From contig NZ_JAFLRF010000008.1 in NCBI RefSeq assembly GCF_017315705.1, forward strand, positions 124,001-188,000: 64,000 nt of DNA, written 5' to 3'. The stretch comes from Trinickia mobilis. Its GTDB lineage: Bacteria > Pseudomonadota > Gammaproteobacteria > Burkholderiales > Burkholderiaceae. The notes under the pieces were generated by a model. That model worked only from the letters and a program-made list of their open reading frames with translations, had not been told where the DNA came from and ran no database searches. Numbering within the stretch: the first letter of the stretch is position 1; every line of letters starts with the position of its first letter. A program made the position numbers and the translations under genes. This document shows, piece after piece, positions 18,516 through 28,105 of this stretch.

Positions 18516-18917
18516 ATGATGCTGTTCGACGATTTGAGAGATAACGAGTGGGCGCTGGTCGAGGCGTTGTTCTGCGCGGAGCCTGCACGCAGCGAGCGGC
18601 GTGGGCGCCCGCGTGTGGAAGCCCGGGCAGTCGTGAATGCGGTGCTTTGGGTGCTGTCGACGGGTGAAGGCTGGTCGAAGCTGCCGGGGCGCTATCCGTC
18701 GCCGCCGACCTGCCGGCGCCGCTTCGACGAGTGGCAAGCCGACGGCACGCTCGCGGAGATCGTGAAGCGTCTTAGCACGAGCGGCCGCCAGATTTCGCTG
18801 CGCGGACGCATCGGCGCGACTGCCGTGAAGACACCGGCGCCGCCGAGCCGCGACCGCCTGCGCGGCGCCTTCTGGACCAATCCGGAATCCTGGCGCGCGC
18901 CCGTCAAGATGGCTTAA
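18516..18917 (+). CDS. Orphan transposase N-terminal domain (IS5/IS402-like)
   Basis: A 133-residue protein. Residues 1-85 match the DUF4096-like N-terminal domain of IS5/IS402-family transposases: LRDNEWALVEALF, GRPRVEARAVVNAVLWVLSTG, W-KLP-RYPSPPTCRRRF-EW. The DDE catalytic part is absent and replaced by a 45-residue basic tail without similarity I can name. It has its own ribosome binding site (GAGGTGAGG) and a clean stop. No terminal inverted repeats or target duplication were seen. It could be a remnant, or a domesticated DNA-binding protein. Confidence 0.75.
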   Translation: MMLFDDLRDNEWALVEALFCAEPARSERRGRPRVEARAVVNAVLWVLSTGEGWSKLPGRYPSPPTCRRRFDEWQADGTLAEIVKRLSTSGRQISLRGRIGATAVKTPAPPSRDRLRGAFWTNPESWRAPVKMA

Positions 18918-19200
18918 GTCGATTTGCAGCCGGGCGCGCACGGGCGCCCGGTTCGCGTCTGACGACCGCCGCGAAGAGACGCCGCAGCGATCGCCGCGAC
19001 GTGCCGGCAACCCACCCGATACCCTTATCGCGCAAGCACTGTGCCGCCATCGCGCGGTCATGCGGCGAAGGCAGGGCACGTCAAATATTCGGCGCATGGC
19101 GAAACATCTATTTACCATTATTTACAACACGCTTTCGCACGCCCGCTTACTTTAGGAGTATGCGAACAAACCGCGCCGCGCGGTTTGACAGGAGCCACCC

Positions 19201-19452
19201 ATGAAATCCATGTCACTGCTTCTGTGCGGTGTTGTGGTTTCACTGGCTACTGTTGCCGCACACGCGCAGCACGCTTCCCGCGACTGGAACCGCCAGCCAA
19301 ATGGTGCGGCGATTCAGTCGCCGCAGCAGGACGATCCGCGCGGGCATCAAGTCACCCCGACCGTGCCGCGCGGCGATTTGCGCGGCGACATTGCCAGGGA
19401 CGCCCGCTTGCGCGCCGAACCCTCCCGAGTCGAAAACCGCCGTCAACCGTGA
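19201..19452 (+). CDS. Small secreted protein of unknown function
   Basis: An 83-residue protein with a classical signal peptide (MKSMSLLLCGVVVSLATVAA, cleavage after HAQ). The mature part of about 60 residues is hydrophilic and rich in Arg, Pro, Asp and Gln, with repeated R-D steps (RGDLRGDIARDARLRAEPSR). It probably resides in the periplasm. The ribosome binding site CAGGAG is well placed. An intrinsic terminator about 90 bp after the stop makes it a single-gene unit. Confidence 0.75.
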   Translation: MKSMSLLLCGVVVSLATVAAHAQHASRDWNRQPNGAAIQSPQQDDPRGHQVTPTVPRGDLRGDIARDARLRAEPSRVENRRQP

Positions 19453-19540
19453 CGCGTTGCAAAAATAGCGGGAACCACCCGGCATAGTCGAAGTCCGAGT
19501 AATTGCCATGAGCACAGCGTGGCAGCAGCAAATATCCGGT

Positions 19541-19572
19541 AGCCCGTATCCTCGCGATACGGGCTTTTTTTT
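19541..19572 (+). terminator. Rho-independent terminator of the small secreted protein gene
   Basis: AGCCCGTATC, loop CTCGC, GATACGGGCT followed by eight T residues. Confidence 0.93.
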
Positions 19573-19660
19573 CGGACGACGCATTGACTGACGTCTAAGC
19601 GCACTGGACCAAGAAAGACAGTTGCTCGCGCAACGAGCTCAAGAGCAGGCCAAGCTTGCG

Positions 19661-19978
19661 CTACGAGCGCGCTTCCAGTGCGGTCGCGACGTAAGCCTCG
19701 CCTAGCGCGTAGTCCTGTGTGCGCTGCGATTCCCAGCTTAGCGCTCGCTCGTCGCGCGCGAGACGCGCAAATTCGGCACGGCCTTTGTCGGTCAGAACGG
19801 CTATGTCGACCGGCGCATGGAAACCGGGTGCAGGGGCGACCGTGCGCTGACGGACGGTATCCATCAAGCCGAGACCGCGTAGATATTCGAAGACACTTGG
19901 GCGCTTGGCCCATGGAACCTGCCGATATTGCACTCGCCTTAGCGCCTCGAGTACCGCTTCGTTGGAATACGTGGTCAT
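19661..19978 (-). CDS. Conserved small protein of unknown function
   Basis: A 105-residue soluble, charged protein (VLEALRRVQYRQVPWAKRPS near the start). The segment DIAVLTDKGRAEFARLA resembles the wing or last helix of a winged-helix protein, so a small DNA-binding role is possible but unproven. No signal peptide or membrane segment. It stands alone between two plus-strand genes. Confidence 0.6.
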   Translation of the reverse strand: MTTYSNEAVLEALRRVQYRQVPWAKRPSVFEYLRGLGLMDTVRQRTVAPAPGFHAPVDIAVLTDKGRAEFARLARDERALSWESQRTQDYALGEAYVATALEARS

Positions 19979-20119
19979 CTCGATTCTTTCTTAAAGTGCA
20001 GCCATGACGCGGCTTCACACGGCGCAATGCCGCGCGGCCGATGATGCCCGGCTGCGTCGGACGAACCGGGGATAGTGAGCCCGGCAGGTTCGGCGCGACC
20101 GCCATTCCAAGGTACCACC

Positions 20120-20125
20120 TATAAT
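20120..20125 (+). promoter_or_regulatory. Possible promoter (-10 element) for the YdcF-like gene
   Basis: A perfect TATAAT lies 120 bp before the gene. The -35 region is poor, so this rests mainly on the -10 match. Confidence 0.35.
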
Positions 20126-20244
20126 TTCGAGCCCCCGTTCGAGCGCGCGTGAAGCGCTCATTTCATGCCGCTGCGATACGTCTTAAATCGACGTGATGAC
20201 AGCTCCATAAATTGTCTCGAAACTGATACGTTACCCCAAGTCAA

Positions 20245-20964
20245 TTGATCTTATTCACTTTATTCGCGTTTTTTTTCGCGGTTTTTCTGCTATGGCGCCG
20301 CGCGCGGCTTGCCGTGGCGATCGCGAGCATCGCGGTGTTCTGGCTACTTGCGGCGGGCTGGCTCGCAGCCCCCCTGCTCGATTGGGCGCAACGCGACGTC
20401 TCGCACGCGCCCCAGCCGGACTTCGGACCGCGCACCGCGCTCATCGTGCTAGGCGATGGAACCGAGCACAACGGCGACGGCAAGCTCGTTCCCAAGCACG
20501 ACGCCATGTTCCGCATCGCCAAGGCGGCGGAGCTCTATTCCTCATGCAAACGCCACGAGGCCACTTGCAAAGTCATCGTAAGCGGCGGCAATCCGCAGCG
20601 GCACGAGACGAGCGAAGCGGATAATTACGCGCCTTATTTGTTGCGTCTTCATGTCTCGGGCGCTGACTTGTTGCTCGAAAACACCAGCCTCAATACCTAC
20701 GAAAACGCGCGCAACGTCGCTCGAATGTTACGCGGCGAACGTTACGATTCGTTGATGCTCGTGACATCGGCGTATCAGATGCCCCGCGCCTTGCTCGACT
20801 TCGCCCGCTTCGGGCTTGCGCCGCAACCGGTCGTGTCGAACGCGCGGCATATCCGGCTTGGCGTGCTCCCCCGCTACAGCAACTTGGTCAATGCGGAAAT
20901 CGCGCTGCACGAATTGATCGGGATTGCACAATTCCATGTCTATTGCGCGATCGGATGGTTCTAA
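20245..20964 (+). CDS. YdcF/SanA-like DUF218 membrane protein
   Basis: A 239-residue protein with two N-terminal membrane segments (about 1-17 and 22-45) and a DUF218 domain: ALIVLGDGT, KVIVSGGNPQRHETSEAD, ENTSLNTYENARNVARML and LMLVTSAYQMPRA. DUF218 proteins are linked to envelope and peptidoglycan metabolism (ElyC, SanA), and the acidic/hydroxyl motifs suggest a hydrolase or nucleotide-binding site. The start is TTG; the frame is closed 21 bases upstream and no ATG precedes the first membrane segment. The ribosome binding site is weak. Confidence 0.85.
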   Translation: MILFTLFAFFFAVFLLWRRARLAVAIASIAVFWLLAAGWLAAPLLDWAQRDVSHAPQPDFGPRTALIVLGDGTEHNGDGKLVPKHDAMFRIAKAAELYSSCKRHEATCKVIVSGGNPQRHETSEADNYAPYLLRLHVSGADLLLENTSLNTYENARNVARMLRGERYDSLMLVTSAYQMPRALLDFARFGLAPQPVVSNARHIRLGVLPRYSNLVNAEIALHELIGIAQFHVYCAIGWF

Positions 20965-21125
20965 CAGCCGCAGGCGACTGCGACAAAAACATGCAGCACC
21001 GGCATTTGATTCGGAGTCCAACTTTATTTGACGCAACGTCTCAAGTACACGAACGACAGAACAGTCAGGCCCGCAACATGCTCACCTTGCTCGCGAGGCA
21101 CGCATCTTCGAGCCTCGACTCACTT

Positions 21126-21140
21126 GTAACCAAATGTAAC
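21126..21140 (+). promoter_or_regulatory. CpxR-like direct repeat
   Basis: GTAAC-N5-GTAAC, a close match to the CpxR layout GTAAA-N5-GTAAA, lies 125 bp upstream of a small secreted protein gene. It would suit control by an envelope-stress response regulator. Identification is by pattern only. Confidence 0.35.
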
Positions 21141-21264
21141 GATCCGTCACTTTTCTCATACACAATCTGTTGAAGTGCCGATAGGCCGCTAGAATGCAGT
21201 GTCCAGCCGGACAGGCCGTACATTTGGGTCCATTACCAACTAACCACCCTGCACGGAGGTATTC

Positions 21265-21507
21265 ATGAAGAAAGTATCCCTGGCTATCTTGGTTTCTTTG
21301 TCTGCGTTGGCAGGCGCTGCGTACGCGCAAACCGACAATGGCGTTACGGAAAGCACGGACCCGGCAAAGGCTGCGGACATCGAGCAGCGCGCCCAGGCCC
21401 TGCAGTCGCAGCAGGAAGCGATGCCGCACGAAGAGATGAAGCAAAAGCCGATGATGAAACATCATCACAAGAAGCCGATGGCGAAAAAGGAAGGTGCGTC
21501 CAGCTAA
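21265..21507 (+). CDS. Small periplasmic Met/His/Lys-rich protein
   Basis: An 80-residue protein with a signal peptide (MKKVSLAILVSLSALAGAAYA, cleaved before QTDNG). The mature part has a helical, Gln/Glu-rich middle (EQRAQALQSQQEA) and a C-terminal tail dense in Met, His and Lys (MKQKPMMKHHHKKPMAKK). Such tails often bind Cu, Ni or Zn, but no canonical site is present. GGAGG lies well placed before the ATG, and a strong terminator follows. Confidence 0.8.
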   Translation: MKKVSLAILVSLSALAGAAYAQTDNGVTESTDPAKAADIEQRAQALQSQQEAMPHEEMKQKPMMKHHHKKPMAKKEGASS

Positions 21508-21527
21508 TAATCTCGCGCCCCTGGAAA

Positions 21528-21563
21528 GAAGCCGAAGCCGGTCACGCCGGCTTCGGCTTCTTT
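21528..21563 (+). terminator. Rho-independent terminator
   Basis: A 14-bp perfect stem, GAAGCCGAAGCCGG with loop TCACG and its complement, followed by TTT. It closes the small periplasmic protein gene. Confidence 0.9.
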
Positions 21564-21646
21564 GTTTGCGGGCCGGTGCGCGCCGGTATGCTACAGTCGC
21601 GCACCAAACTTTCGCAACGCGTTCGCACCCCGGTGTGGAGGACAGA

Positions 21647-21904
21647 ATGAGCAACATCCAGTTGGACATCGAATGGACCGAAGCCGCATCCCGGAAAATC
21701 GAAAAGCTGATGCCACGCGGCTCGCAGGAAGCGTTTCTCGCGTTGCCGCCGGTCGAATGCCTTCCGATGGAAGGCGATGTGCTGTTTCTCGGGCCTTCCG
21801 GCAAACAGCAGCCGTTCATCGTCGCGGAGCGGCAGTATCACCATGAAGGCGATGCCGACTGGACCATCATCCTGATTCTCGACGTCCCGCAAGCCGCGCA
21901 TTGA
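21647..21904 (+). CDS. Hypothetical protein of 85 residues
   Basis: A short soluble protein starting MSNIQLDIEWTEAASRKIEK, with GGAGG eight bases before the ATG. The sequence has an acidic, beta-rich look (EGDVLFLGPSGKQQPFIVAE; DADWTIILILDVP). I do not recognise the family. It stands alone between a terminator and the bamC terminator region. Confidence 0.7.
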   Translation: MSNIQLDIEWTEAASRKIEKLMPRGSQEAFLALPPVECLPMEGDVLFLGPSGKQQPFIVAERQYHHEGDADWTIILILDVPQAAH

Positions 21905-21956
21905 GCGCCGGCCGCAGCACCGCGATACGCTAGAACGCAAGCGGCGCTCTCGAACC

Positions 21957-21972
21957 GCTGAAGCATTAACTT
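21957..21972 (+). repeat. Third copy of the GCTGAAGC-TAACT dispersed repeat
   Basis: GCTGAAGCATTAACTT matches the two copies near rbfA at 13 of 16 positions. Confidence 0.45.
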
Positions 21973-22105
21973 TTGCCTTCCGCTTAGATAGCGCAGCTTG
22001 CATGCCAAGCCAGCGCACCCATCTATCCCCTTGATTTTTTATGGATTTCCTTTTCGATCGGGTCCGGAAAAGCCATTTCGGGGCGCGAGGGGGCTGTCAG
22101 TGCGA

Positions 22106-22121
22106 TTGGGGCGGCCCGGCG
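22106..22121. repeat. REP-like 16-bp sequence, inverted copy at 50299-50314
   Basis: TTGGGGCGGCCCGGCG is the exact reverse complement of a segment downstream of the phasin gene. Both lie in 3' intergenic regions beside hairpins, as repetitive extragenic elements usually do. Confidence 0.5.
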
Positions 22122-22132
22122 CGTAACATCAT

Positions 22133-22160
22133 AAAAAACCCGCCTCGTTGCCGAGGCGGG
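22133..22160 (-). terminator. Rho-independent terminator of bamC
   Basis: On the minus strand CCCGCCTCG, loop GCAA, CGAGGCGGG is followed by six T residues. It lies about 40 bp after the bamC stop. Confidence 0.92.
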
Positions 22161-22198
22161 CTTTCATCGAGCGCTGGATTCAGCGTGCTAGAGCACGA

Positions 22199-23443
22199 TC
22201 AGCGCAACTGGTCGATCACGAGCGCCATGATTTCCTTCGCCGGATTCGACGAATCGATCTCGCCCTTGGCGTCCACGACCGCCACGCGCGTCTGGTTCGG
22301 CGTCACGGCACGAACGTTGAGCAGATACTGCTTCGCTTCCTTTTCCTTCCGGCCGTGGAAGACCTGGTTCCAGAAGCCCTGTTCGTCCGAGCTCTTGTCC
22401 TTCGGATCGACGTAGCGGATGAAGTACAGGCCACGGGTGCGATCGCGATCGTCGACGGTGAAGTTGCTGCGGTCGAGTGCGAGACCGACACGCAGCCATG
22501 CGCGGTCATACGGCTCGCTGAGCGTGAGTTCCGTCGACGTGTATTGGCCGCTCGCCGCAGCCGTGTCTGCCGGCGCAGGAGTCTTCGCCGCTAGCGCGAC
22601 GTTTTGCGCGGCAATCGCCGCCACGCCCGTCTGCGCGCCTGCAGCGGCTGGCTTCGGAGCCACTTGCGGCGTTGCATCGATCGACGCCGTTTGCGTGCCG
22701 CTCGCCGGCAGATCCGCTGCCGCGGCGGTCAGGTCACCATGCGAATTCGCCCGTGCGAGCGCAGCCATCAGCCGCTTCAGGTATTCGGTTTCGAGCGCCG
22801 GATCGTTCGGCTTGGCTTGCCATTCGGTCTGGTCGTTGTTTACGCCGGAAAGCGCCTCGCGCAAGCCCTTCTGGCTGATGAACACGTAGGTGCCGCCGTC
22901 CGGCGCCGCCTCGAGGCGCGTACGGTACTTGTTGCGCTCGGCCGCCACATACGAGTTGCCCATTGCCTTCGTCAGCGTATTGCGGATCAGACCTTCGTTG
23001 ATCGACGGACGCGTTTCGTTCCAGTCGGTTTCCATCACGTGCTTGTCGCGCTGGTCGACGACGAGCAGGAAGCCTTGCTCCTGCCAGAAGCGGCGCACTT
23101 GCGGCCAGACGTCGTCCGGCGACTTGCTGTCGACCACGAGCCAGCTCTCGGTGCCGTCGCGCTGGATGTGCATGCCGGCGACGGGCGGAATCACGGTGTC
23201 CGCCTTCGGCGCGACCTGCTGCGTCTGTTCGAGGCTGGAAAGCGAAGTCGCGCCGCCCTGCGGGGGCAGCGAACGCTGATCGGACGTTTCCTCAAGCATG
23301 TTGGGCGGAACCGCAAGCGACACTTGCTTCGACTTCGAATCGCTCTTGTAGTCGACCTTGGTAGGCGACGGCGAACTGCAGGCGACTAAGCCGCCGGCCA
23401 ACAGCAGTGCTGCAAACCGCGAGGTAAAACGAAGATCAGTCAT
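22199..23443 (-). CDS. bamC: Outer membrane assembly lipoprotein BamC
   Basis: A 414-residue lipoprotein of the BAM beta-barrel assembly machine. The lipobox is LVAC, so the mature N-terminus is a lipidated Cys followed by the unstructured BamA/BamD-binding stretch (VDYKSDSKSKQ). Two helix-grip domains follow (ESWLVVDSKSPDDVWPQVRRF at about 100; LTLSEPYDRAWLRVGLALDR at about 300), separated by an Ala/Pro-rich linker of about 70 residues. The ATG was chosen because it places a short charged n-region ahead of the signal segment. Confidence 0.94.
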   Translation of the reverse strand: MTDLRFTSRFAALLLAGGLVACSSPSPTKVDYKSDSKSKQVSLAVPPNMLEETSDQRSLPPQGGATSLSSLEQTQQVAPKADTVIPPVAGMHIQRDGTESWLVVDSKSPDDVWPQVRRFWQEQGFLLVVDQRDKHVMETDWNETRPSINEGLIRNTLTKAMGNSYVAAERNKYRTRLEAAPDGGTYVFISQKGLREALSGVNNDQTEWQAKPNDPALETEYLKRLMAALARANSHGDLTAAAADLPASGTQTASIDATPQVAPKPAAAGAQTGVAAIAAQNVALAAKTPAPADTAAASGQYTSTELTLSEPYDRAWLRVGLALDRSNFTVDDRDRTRGLYFIRYVDPKDKSSDEQGFWNQVFHGRKEKEAKQYLLNVRAVTPNQTRVAVVDAKGEIDSSNPAKEIMALVIDQLR

Positions 23444-23497
23444 GTTCTGGGAATCCTTCCGCAACGCCACGGCGATATTTCCGTGGATCAACCGCGC

Positions 23498-23527
23498 ATT
23501 TTACCGGTCCCGGGCGGACCTGTGCAA
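23498..23527 (-). promoter_or_regulatory. Probable bamC promoter
   Basis: On the minus strand TTGCAC and TAAAAT are 18 bp apart, about 55 bp before the bamC ATG. Confidence 0.55.
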
Positions 23528-23791
23528 AAAGCGGCTTACCCGGGCGTACCGGGCAGTCGGCTGCTTGCCCTCGATATTTAACATTCCGCAACCATTTTAA
23601 CGATCTCTCCGGACGTTCGAATGGCATTTCTCTGCCTTGCTGCGTAAGGCATGGAAGCGATTCGCGAGCAATTTTTTTGAGATTGCTCCACGCACATTCC
23701 TGGCTTAGGGGTCCTTCTAAACTCTGCCGGTGCTATCGTCCAAACGCAACTTTAACAATCAGACTTATCGAGAATTGGGGGGGACAGCCAC

Positions 23792-24268
23792 ATGATGAGC
23801 GCCACGTCCGCTCGCCCCGCCTGGCGAGCCGCGCTTGCCTTGTCCCTGACGGTTTGCGCCAGCGCAAACGCTCAGTTGGGCGGCGCGCGAGCGGCACCCG
23901 CCGCCACTTCCGCCGCCGGCATCTCCGCCCCCCGCGCTTTCGCGCAATCCGCCGGCGCCGAGCGCGCCTTGAGCGTCGCGACGACCGTCGACGACGGCGG
24001 CACGACGATCCGTGAATACGCCGCGGCTAATGGCCAGATCGTCGCCTATACGTGGAACGGGCCAACGATGCCCGACCTGCACAAGCTGCTCGGCGCGCGC
24101 TTCGAATCCTTCCAATCCGGCGCCGCGAATTCGCCGAACCGGCACGCGGGGCGCGTCGTGCAAGGGGACTTCGTCGTCGAGTCCGGCGGGCCAATGCGCA
24201 GCTATATCGGCCGCGCGTGGCTGCCCGGCGCATTGCCCGCCGGCGTCTCGATCGACGATCTGCGTTAG
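23792..24268 (+). CDS. DUF2844 secreted protein
   Basis: A 158-residue protein with a Sec signal peptide (about 1-28, ending ASANA). The mature part carries the DUF2844 core: TTIREYAAANGQIVAYTWNG, PTMPDLHKLLGARF and a C-terminal RVVQGDFVVESGGPMRSYIG-type segment. It precedes a DUF3443 gene by only 11 bp, an arrangement conserved in Burkholderia and relatives, so the two products probably act together in the envelope. The ribosome binding site is GGGGGGGA. Confidence 0.85.
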   Translation: MMSATSARPAWRAALALSLTVCASANAQLGGARAAPAATSAAGISAPRAFAQSAGAERALSVATTVDDGGTTIREYAAANGQIVAYTWNGPTMPDLHKLLGARFESFQSGAANSPNRHAGRVVQGDFVVESGGPMRSYIGRAWLPGALPAGVSIDDLR

Positions 24269-24279
24269 GGAGAGGCGCG

Positions 24280-25533
24280 ATGCGTTCAAGAACGACACGA
24301 TGGCTCGCGCTCGGCCTTTTCGTCTTCGGCGCGCTGGCGGGATGCGGCGGCGGCGGCGGGAGTGCCGCCTCGGCGGGGGGCGCCTCGTCACCGAGTCGGA
24401 ACACGGGAGGCGCGAGCACCCCCAACCCGGCGGACACGACGGTCACGCCGTCGACCACGCCCAACGTTCAGCCGGTCGCCGTCGCCTCGACGCCGACCGG
24501 CACGCCCAACATGATGATGACCAGCGTGACCGTGTGCGTGCCGAACACGTCGCAATGCCAGACGATCGACAACATCCAGGTCGATACCGGTTCGTATGGC
24601 CTGCGGATTCTCGCGTCCGCGCTGACGTCGAACCTCGCCCTGCCCGCCGTGCCGTCCGGCAGCGGCGCCCCGGCAGCCGAATGCGCGGTGTTCGGCAGCG
24701 GCTTCACCTGGGGCGCGGTGCGCAGCGCCGACGTCCGGCTCGCGAGCGAGCTCGCCACCGCGATTCCGATCCAGGTGATCGCCGACCCGACCGTGCCGGC
24801 CGTCGCCGCCGATTGCGCGCAGACCGGCGCACCGATGCAGGACAGCACGAGCCTGCGCGCGAACGGCATCCTGGGCATCGGCCTCTTCAGCGCGGATTGC
24901 GGCAACGGCTGCGCGAGCTCGGCGCTGCCGCGCTGGTACTACGCGTGTCCGGCGAACGGCGCGTGCGTCGCGAGCGCGCAACCGGTCGCGCAGCAAGTCG
25001 TCAATCCGGTCAGCCAATTCGCCGCGGACAACAACGGCGTCGTCATCGACCTGCCCGCCGTCGCCGACCTGGGCGCGGCGTCGGTCAGCGGCTCGCTGAT
25101 TTTCGGCATCGGCAGCCAGGGCAACAACGCGCTCGGCACTGCGACGGTGCTCCAGCCGAGCTCGGATTCGATCTACGTCACGAGCGTCGTGGCCGGCACG
25201 ACTTTCGCACAGAGCTTTTTCGACACCGGCTCGAACGGCCTCTTTTTTTCGAACGCGTCGCTCCCGCAGTGCAGCGGCTGGTATTGCCCCGCGACCGAAC
25301 AGGCCTTCTCGGCCGCGTTCCACGGCACGAGCGGCAGCACGACGTCGGCCCAGTTCTCCGTCGCGAACACGAACACGCTGTTCGCGACCGGCAACGCGGC
25401 GTTCGACAACCTTGCCGGACCGACGGCGGACGTCGCCGACTGGGGGCTGCCGTTCTTCTATGGACGGCGCATCTTCACCGCGATCCAAGGGCAGCCGACA
25501 CCCGCCGGGCTTGGCCCGTTCTACGCGCTCTAA
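24280..25533 (+). CDS. DUF3443 lipoprotein with two pepsin-like DTGS motifs
   Basis: A 417-residue lipoprotein (signal MRSRTTRWLALGLFVFGALA, lipobox LAGC, Cys22), followed by a Gly/Ser/Thr/Pro linker to about residue 75. The fold region carries IQVDTGSYGLRI (Asp102) and FFDTGSNGLFF (Asp315), 213 residues apart. Each is followed by a segment resembling the aspartic peptidase psi-loop: GILGIGLFSAD (196-206), and LPFFYGRRIFTAI near the C-terminus. This pattern suggests a bilobal, pepsin-like aspartic peptidase or an inactive relative; that is inference, since the family is annotated only as a domain of unknown function. Several Cys residues suggest disulphides. The gene is coupled to the DUF2844 gene upstream and has AGGGAGAGG before its ATG. 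Confidence 0.85.
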   Translation: MRSRTTRWLALGLFVFGALAGCGGGGGSAASAGGASSPSRNTGGASTPNPADTTVTPSTTPNVQPVAVASTPTGTPNMMMTSVTVCVPNTSQCQTIDNIQVDTGSYGLRILASALTSNLALPAVPSGSGAPAAECAVFGSGFTWGAVRSADVRLASELATAIPIQVIADPTVPAVAADCAQTGAPMQDSTSLRANGILGIGLFSADCGNGCASSALPRWYYACPANGACVASAQPVAQQVVNPVSQFAADNNGVVIDLPAVADLGAASVSGSLIFGIGSQGNNALGTATVLQPSSDSIYVTSVVAGTTFAQSFFDTGSNGLFFSNASLPQCSGWYCPATEQAFSAAFHGTSGSTTSAQFSVANTNTLFATGNAAFDNLAGPTADVADWGLPFFYGRRIFTAIQGQPTPAGLGPFYAL

Positions 25534-25670
25534 GGGGGTGCGCGCCCGAGCGTCAGTCGAGGCGCGCGCTCAAATACGCGCTCACGACCATCTTGAACTC
25601 GGCGGCGGGTTCACGCCGTTCGCGCGCTTTCGCGTCGACGTACGCGCCGCGCGCTTGCCGCGGCGGCAAG

Positions 25671-25907
25671 TCAGCGTCCGCGTTCGCCGTGCGACAGGAT
25701 GCGCACGAGCGCAACCGACTTGGCCGCCTCCTCCGCTTCCTGCGCCGTGTCGAACACGCCGTTCGTCACGTGGACGGCGTGCCAGCCGGGCTCGTCGGTG
25801 GCGTCGCAGAAAATCCGGAACCGGGCGGCAAATCCGTGCGGCGCGGCGGGAATCACCTCGATGTCGACGGACGCGCCTTCGATTTGATGCCTCACAAATC
25901 CGTCCAT
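25671..25907 (-). CDS. Small protein of unknown function
   Basis: A 78-residue soluble protein, MDGFVRHQIEGASVDIEVIP at the start and DTAQEAEEAAKSVALVRIL near the end. The composition (beta strands, then an acidic helix) looks like a real small protein, and GGAGG precedes the ATG. Family not recognised. It is convergent with the DUF3443 gene. Confidence 0.65.
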   Translation of the reverse strand: MDGFVRHQIEGASVDIEVIPAAPHGFAARFRIFCDATDEPGWHAVHVTNGVFDTAQEAEEAAKSVALVRILSHGERGR

Positions 25908-26034
25908 CTCCGCCTCCGTGGGTCACTGTCGCTGATTGAAAATCGTAGCACTGTGGCGGCAGGACGGTATTGGACCGGTCCGGCCGGCCCCTCTCGGACC
26001 AACGGACCCGCCAACGGCAAGCGCGACGGCAGAT

Positions 26035-26478
26035 TTACTGGCTGTCGGAATCGTCCGGCGCGACCCAAGCGGACGGAGCGAGCCAGGTGAACGACGCCAG
26101 TTTTTCGCCCTTGAAGAGGCATTCGGCGGCCGTCGGCGTCTTGACTTTCTTCGGTTTGGCCGATGCGGATGCGCTTGCCGGCGCCGGCGCAGCGCTTGAA
26201 GCGGACTCCGCCGCAGCCGGCGCCTCAAGAGGCGCCGACGCCGCCAGCGCCGCCGAAGCGGCCGCAGGCGTGCTCTCGATCGTCCCCTCGACGACGACAC
26301 GTGCTCCCTTGATCGCCACCCCCGCATGCGAGATGGAGAGCTTGCCGTCCGGAAATTTCTCGGCGGCCATGCTGCGCATTTGCTGTTCGCAGGCGCTGGG
26401 GTTCGTGTACAGCGCGCAGCCCGCGATCACGACGGGCGCGACGCTCAGGCACGCGAGCAGCGAAATCCGAGTCTTCAT
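26035..26478 (-). CDS. Small lipoprotein of unknown function
   Basis: A 147-residue protein with a lipoprotein signal (lipobox VIAGC, Cys21). A short conserved-looking segment (SACEQQMRSMAAEKFPDGKLSI) is followed by an Ala/Ser/Pro linker of about 40 residues (70-110) and a C-terminal part with Cys120 (TAAECLFKGEKLASFTW). It probably sits on the periplasmic face of the outer membrane. It lies about 70 bp downstream of hydA on the same strand, but nothing links it to pyrimidine catabolism. Confidence 0.75.
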   Translation of the reverse strand: MKTRISLLACLSVAPVVIAGCALYTNPSACEQQMRSMAAEKFPDGKLSISHAGVAIKGARVVVEGTIESTPAAASAALAASAPLEAPAAAESASSAAPAPASASASAKPKKVKTPTAAECLFKGEKLASFTWLAPSAWVAPDDSDSQ

Positions 26479-26549
26479 TGATATTCCGTGTTTTAGGGCG
26501 GCGGTCATTGTAGCGTAGCGACGGCCGCCCTTCGCATCGGAAATCGATC

Positions 26550-28025
<1,476 letters not shown>

Positions 28026-28105
28026 TCAATCGATGCGCGCGGTGCGCAGCGCCGCTTGCGCCGTGCCTCCACGCGCAGCGCGCGCCATGCCCATGCCGTC
28101 GCCGG

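Noticed and set aside
25553-25670. Short minus-strand coding-like frame ending in SAYLSARLD behind the DUF3443 gene
   Set aside because: No start codon with ribosome binding site and no recognisable family; probably chance openness in GC-rich DNA.
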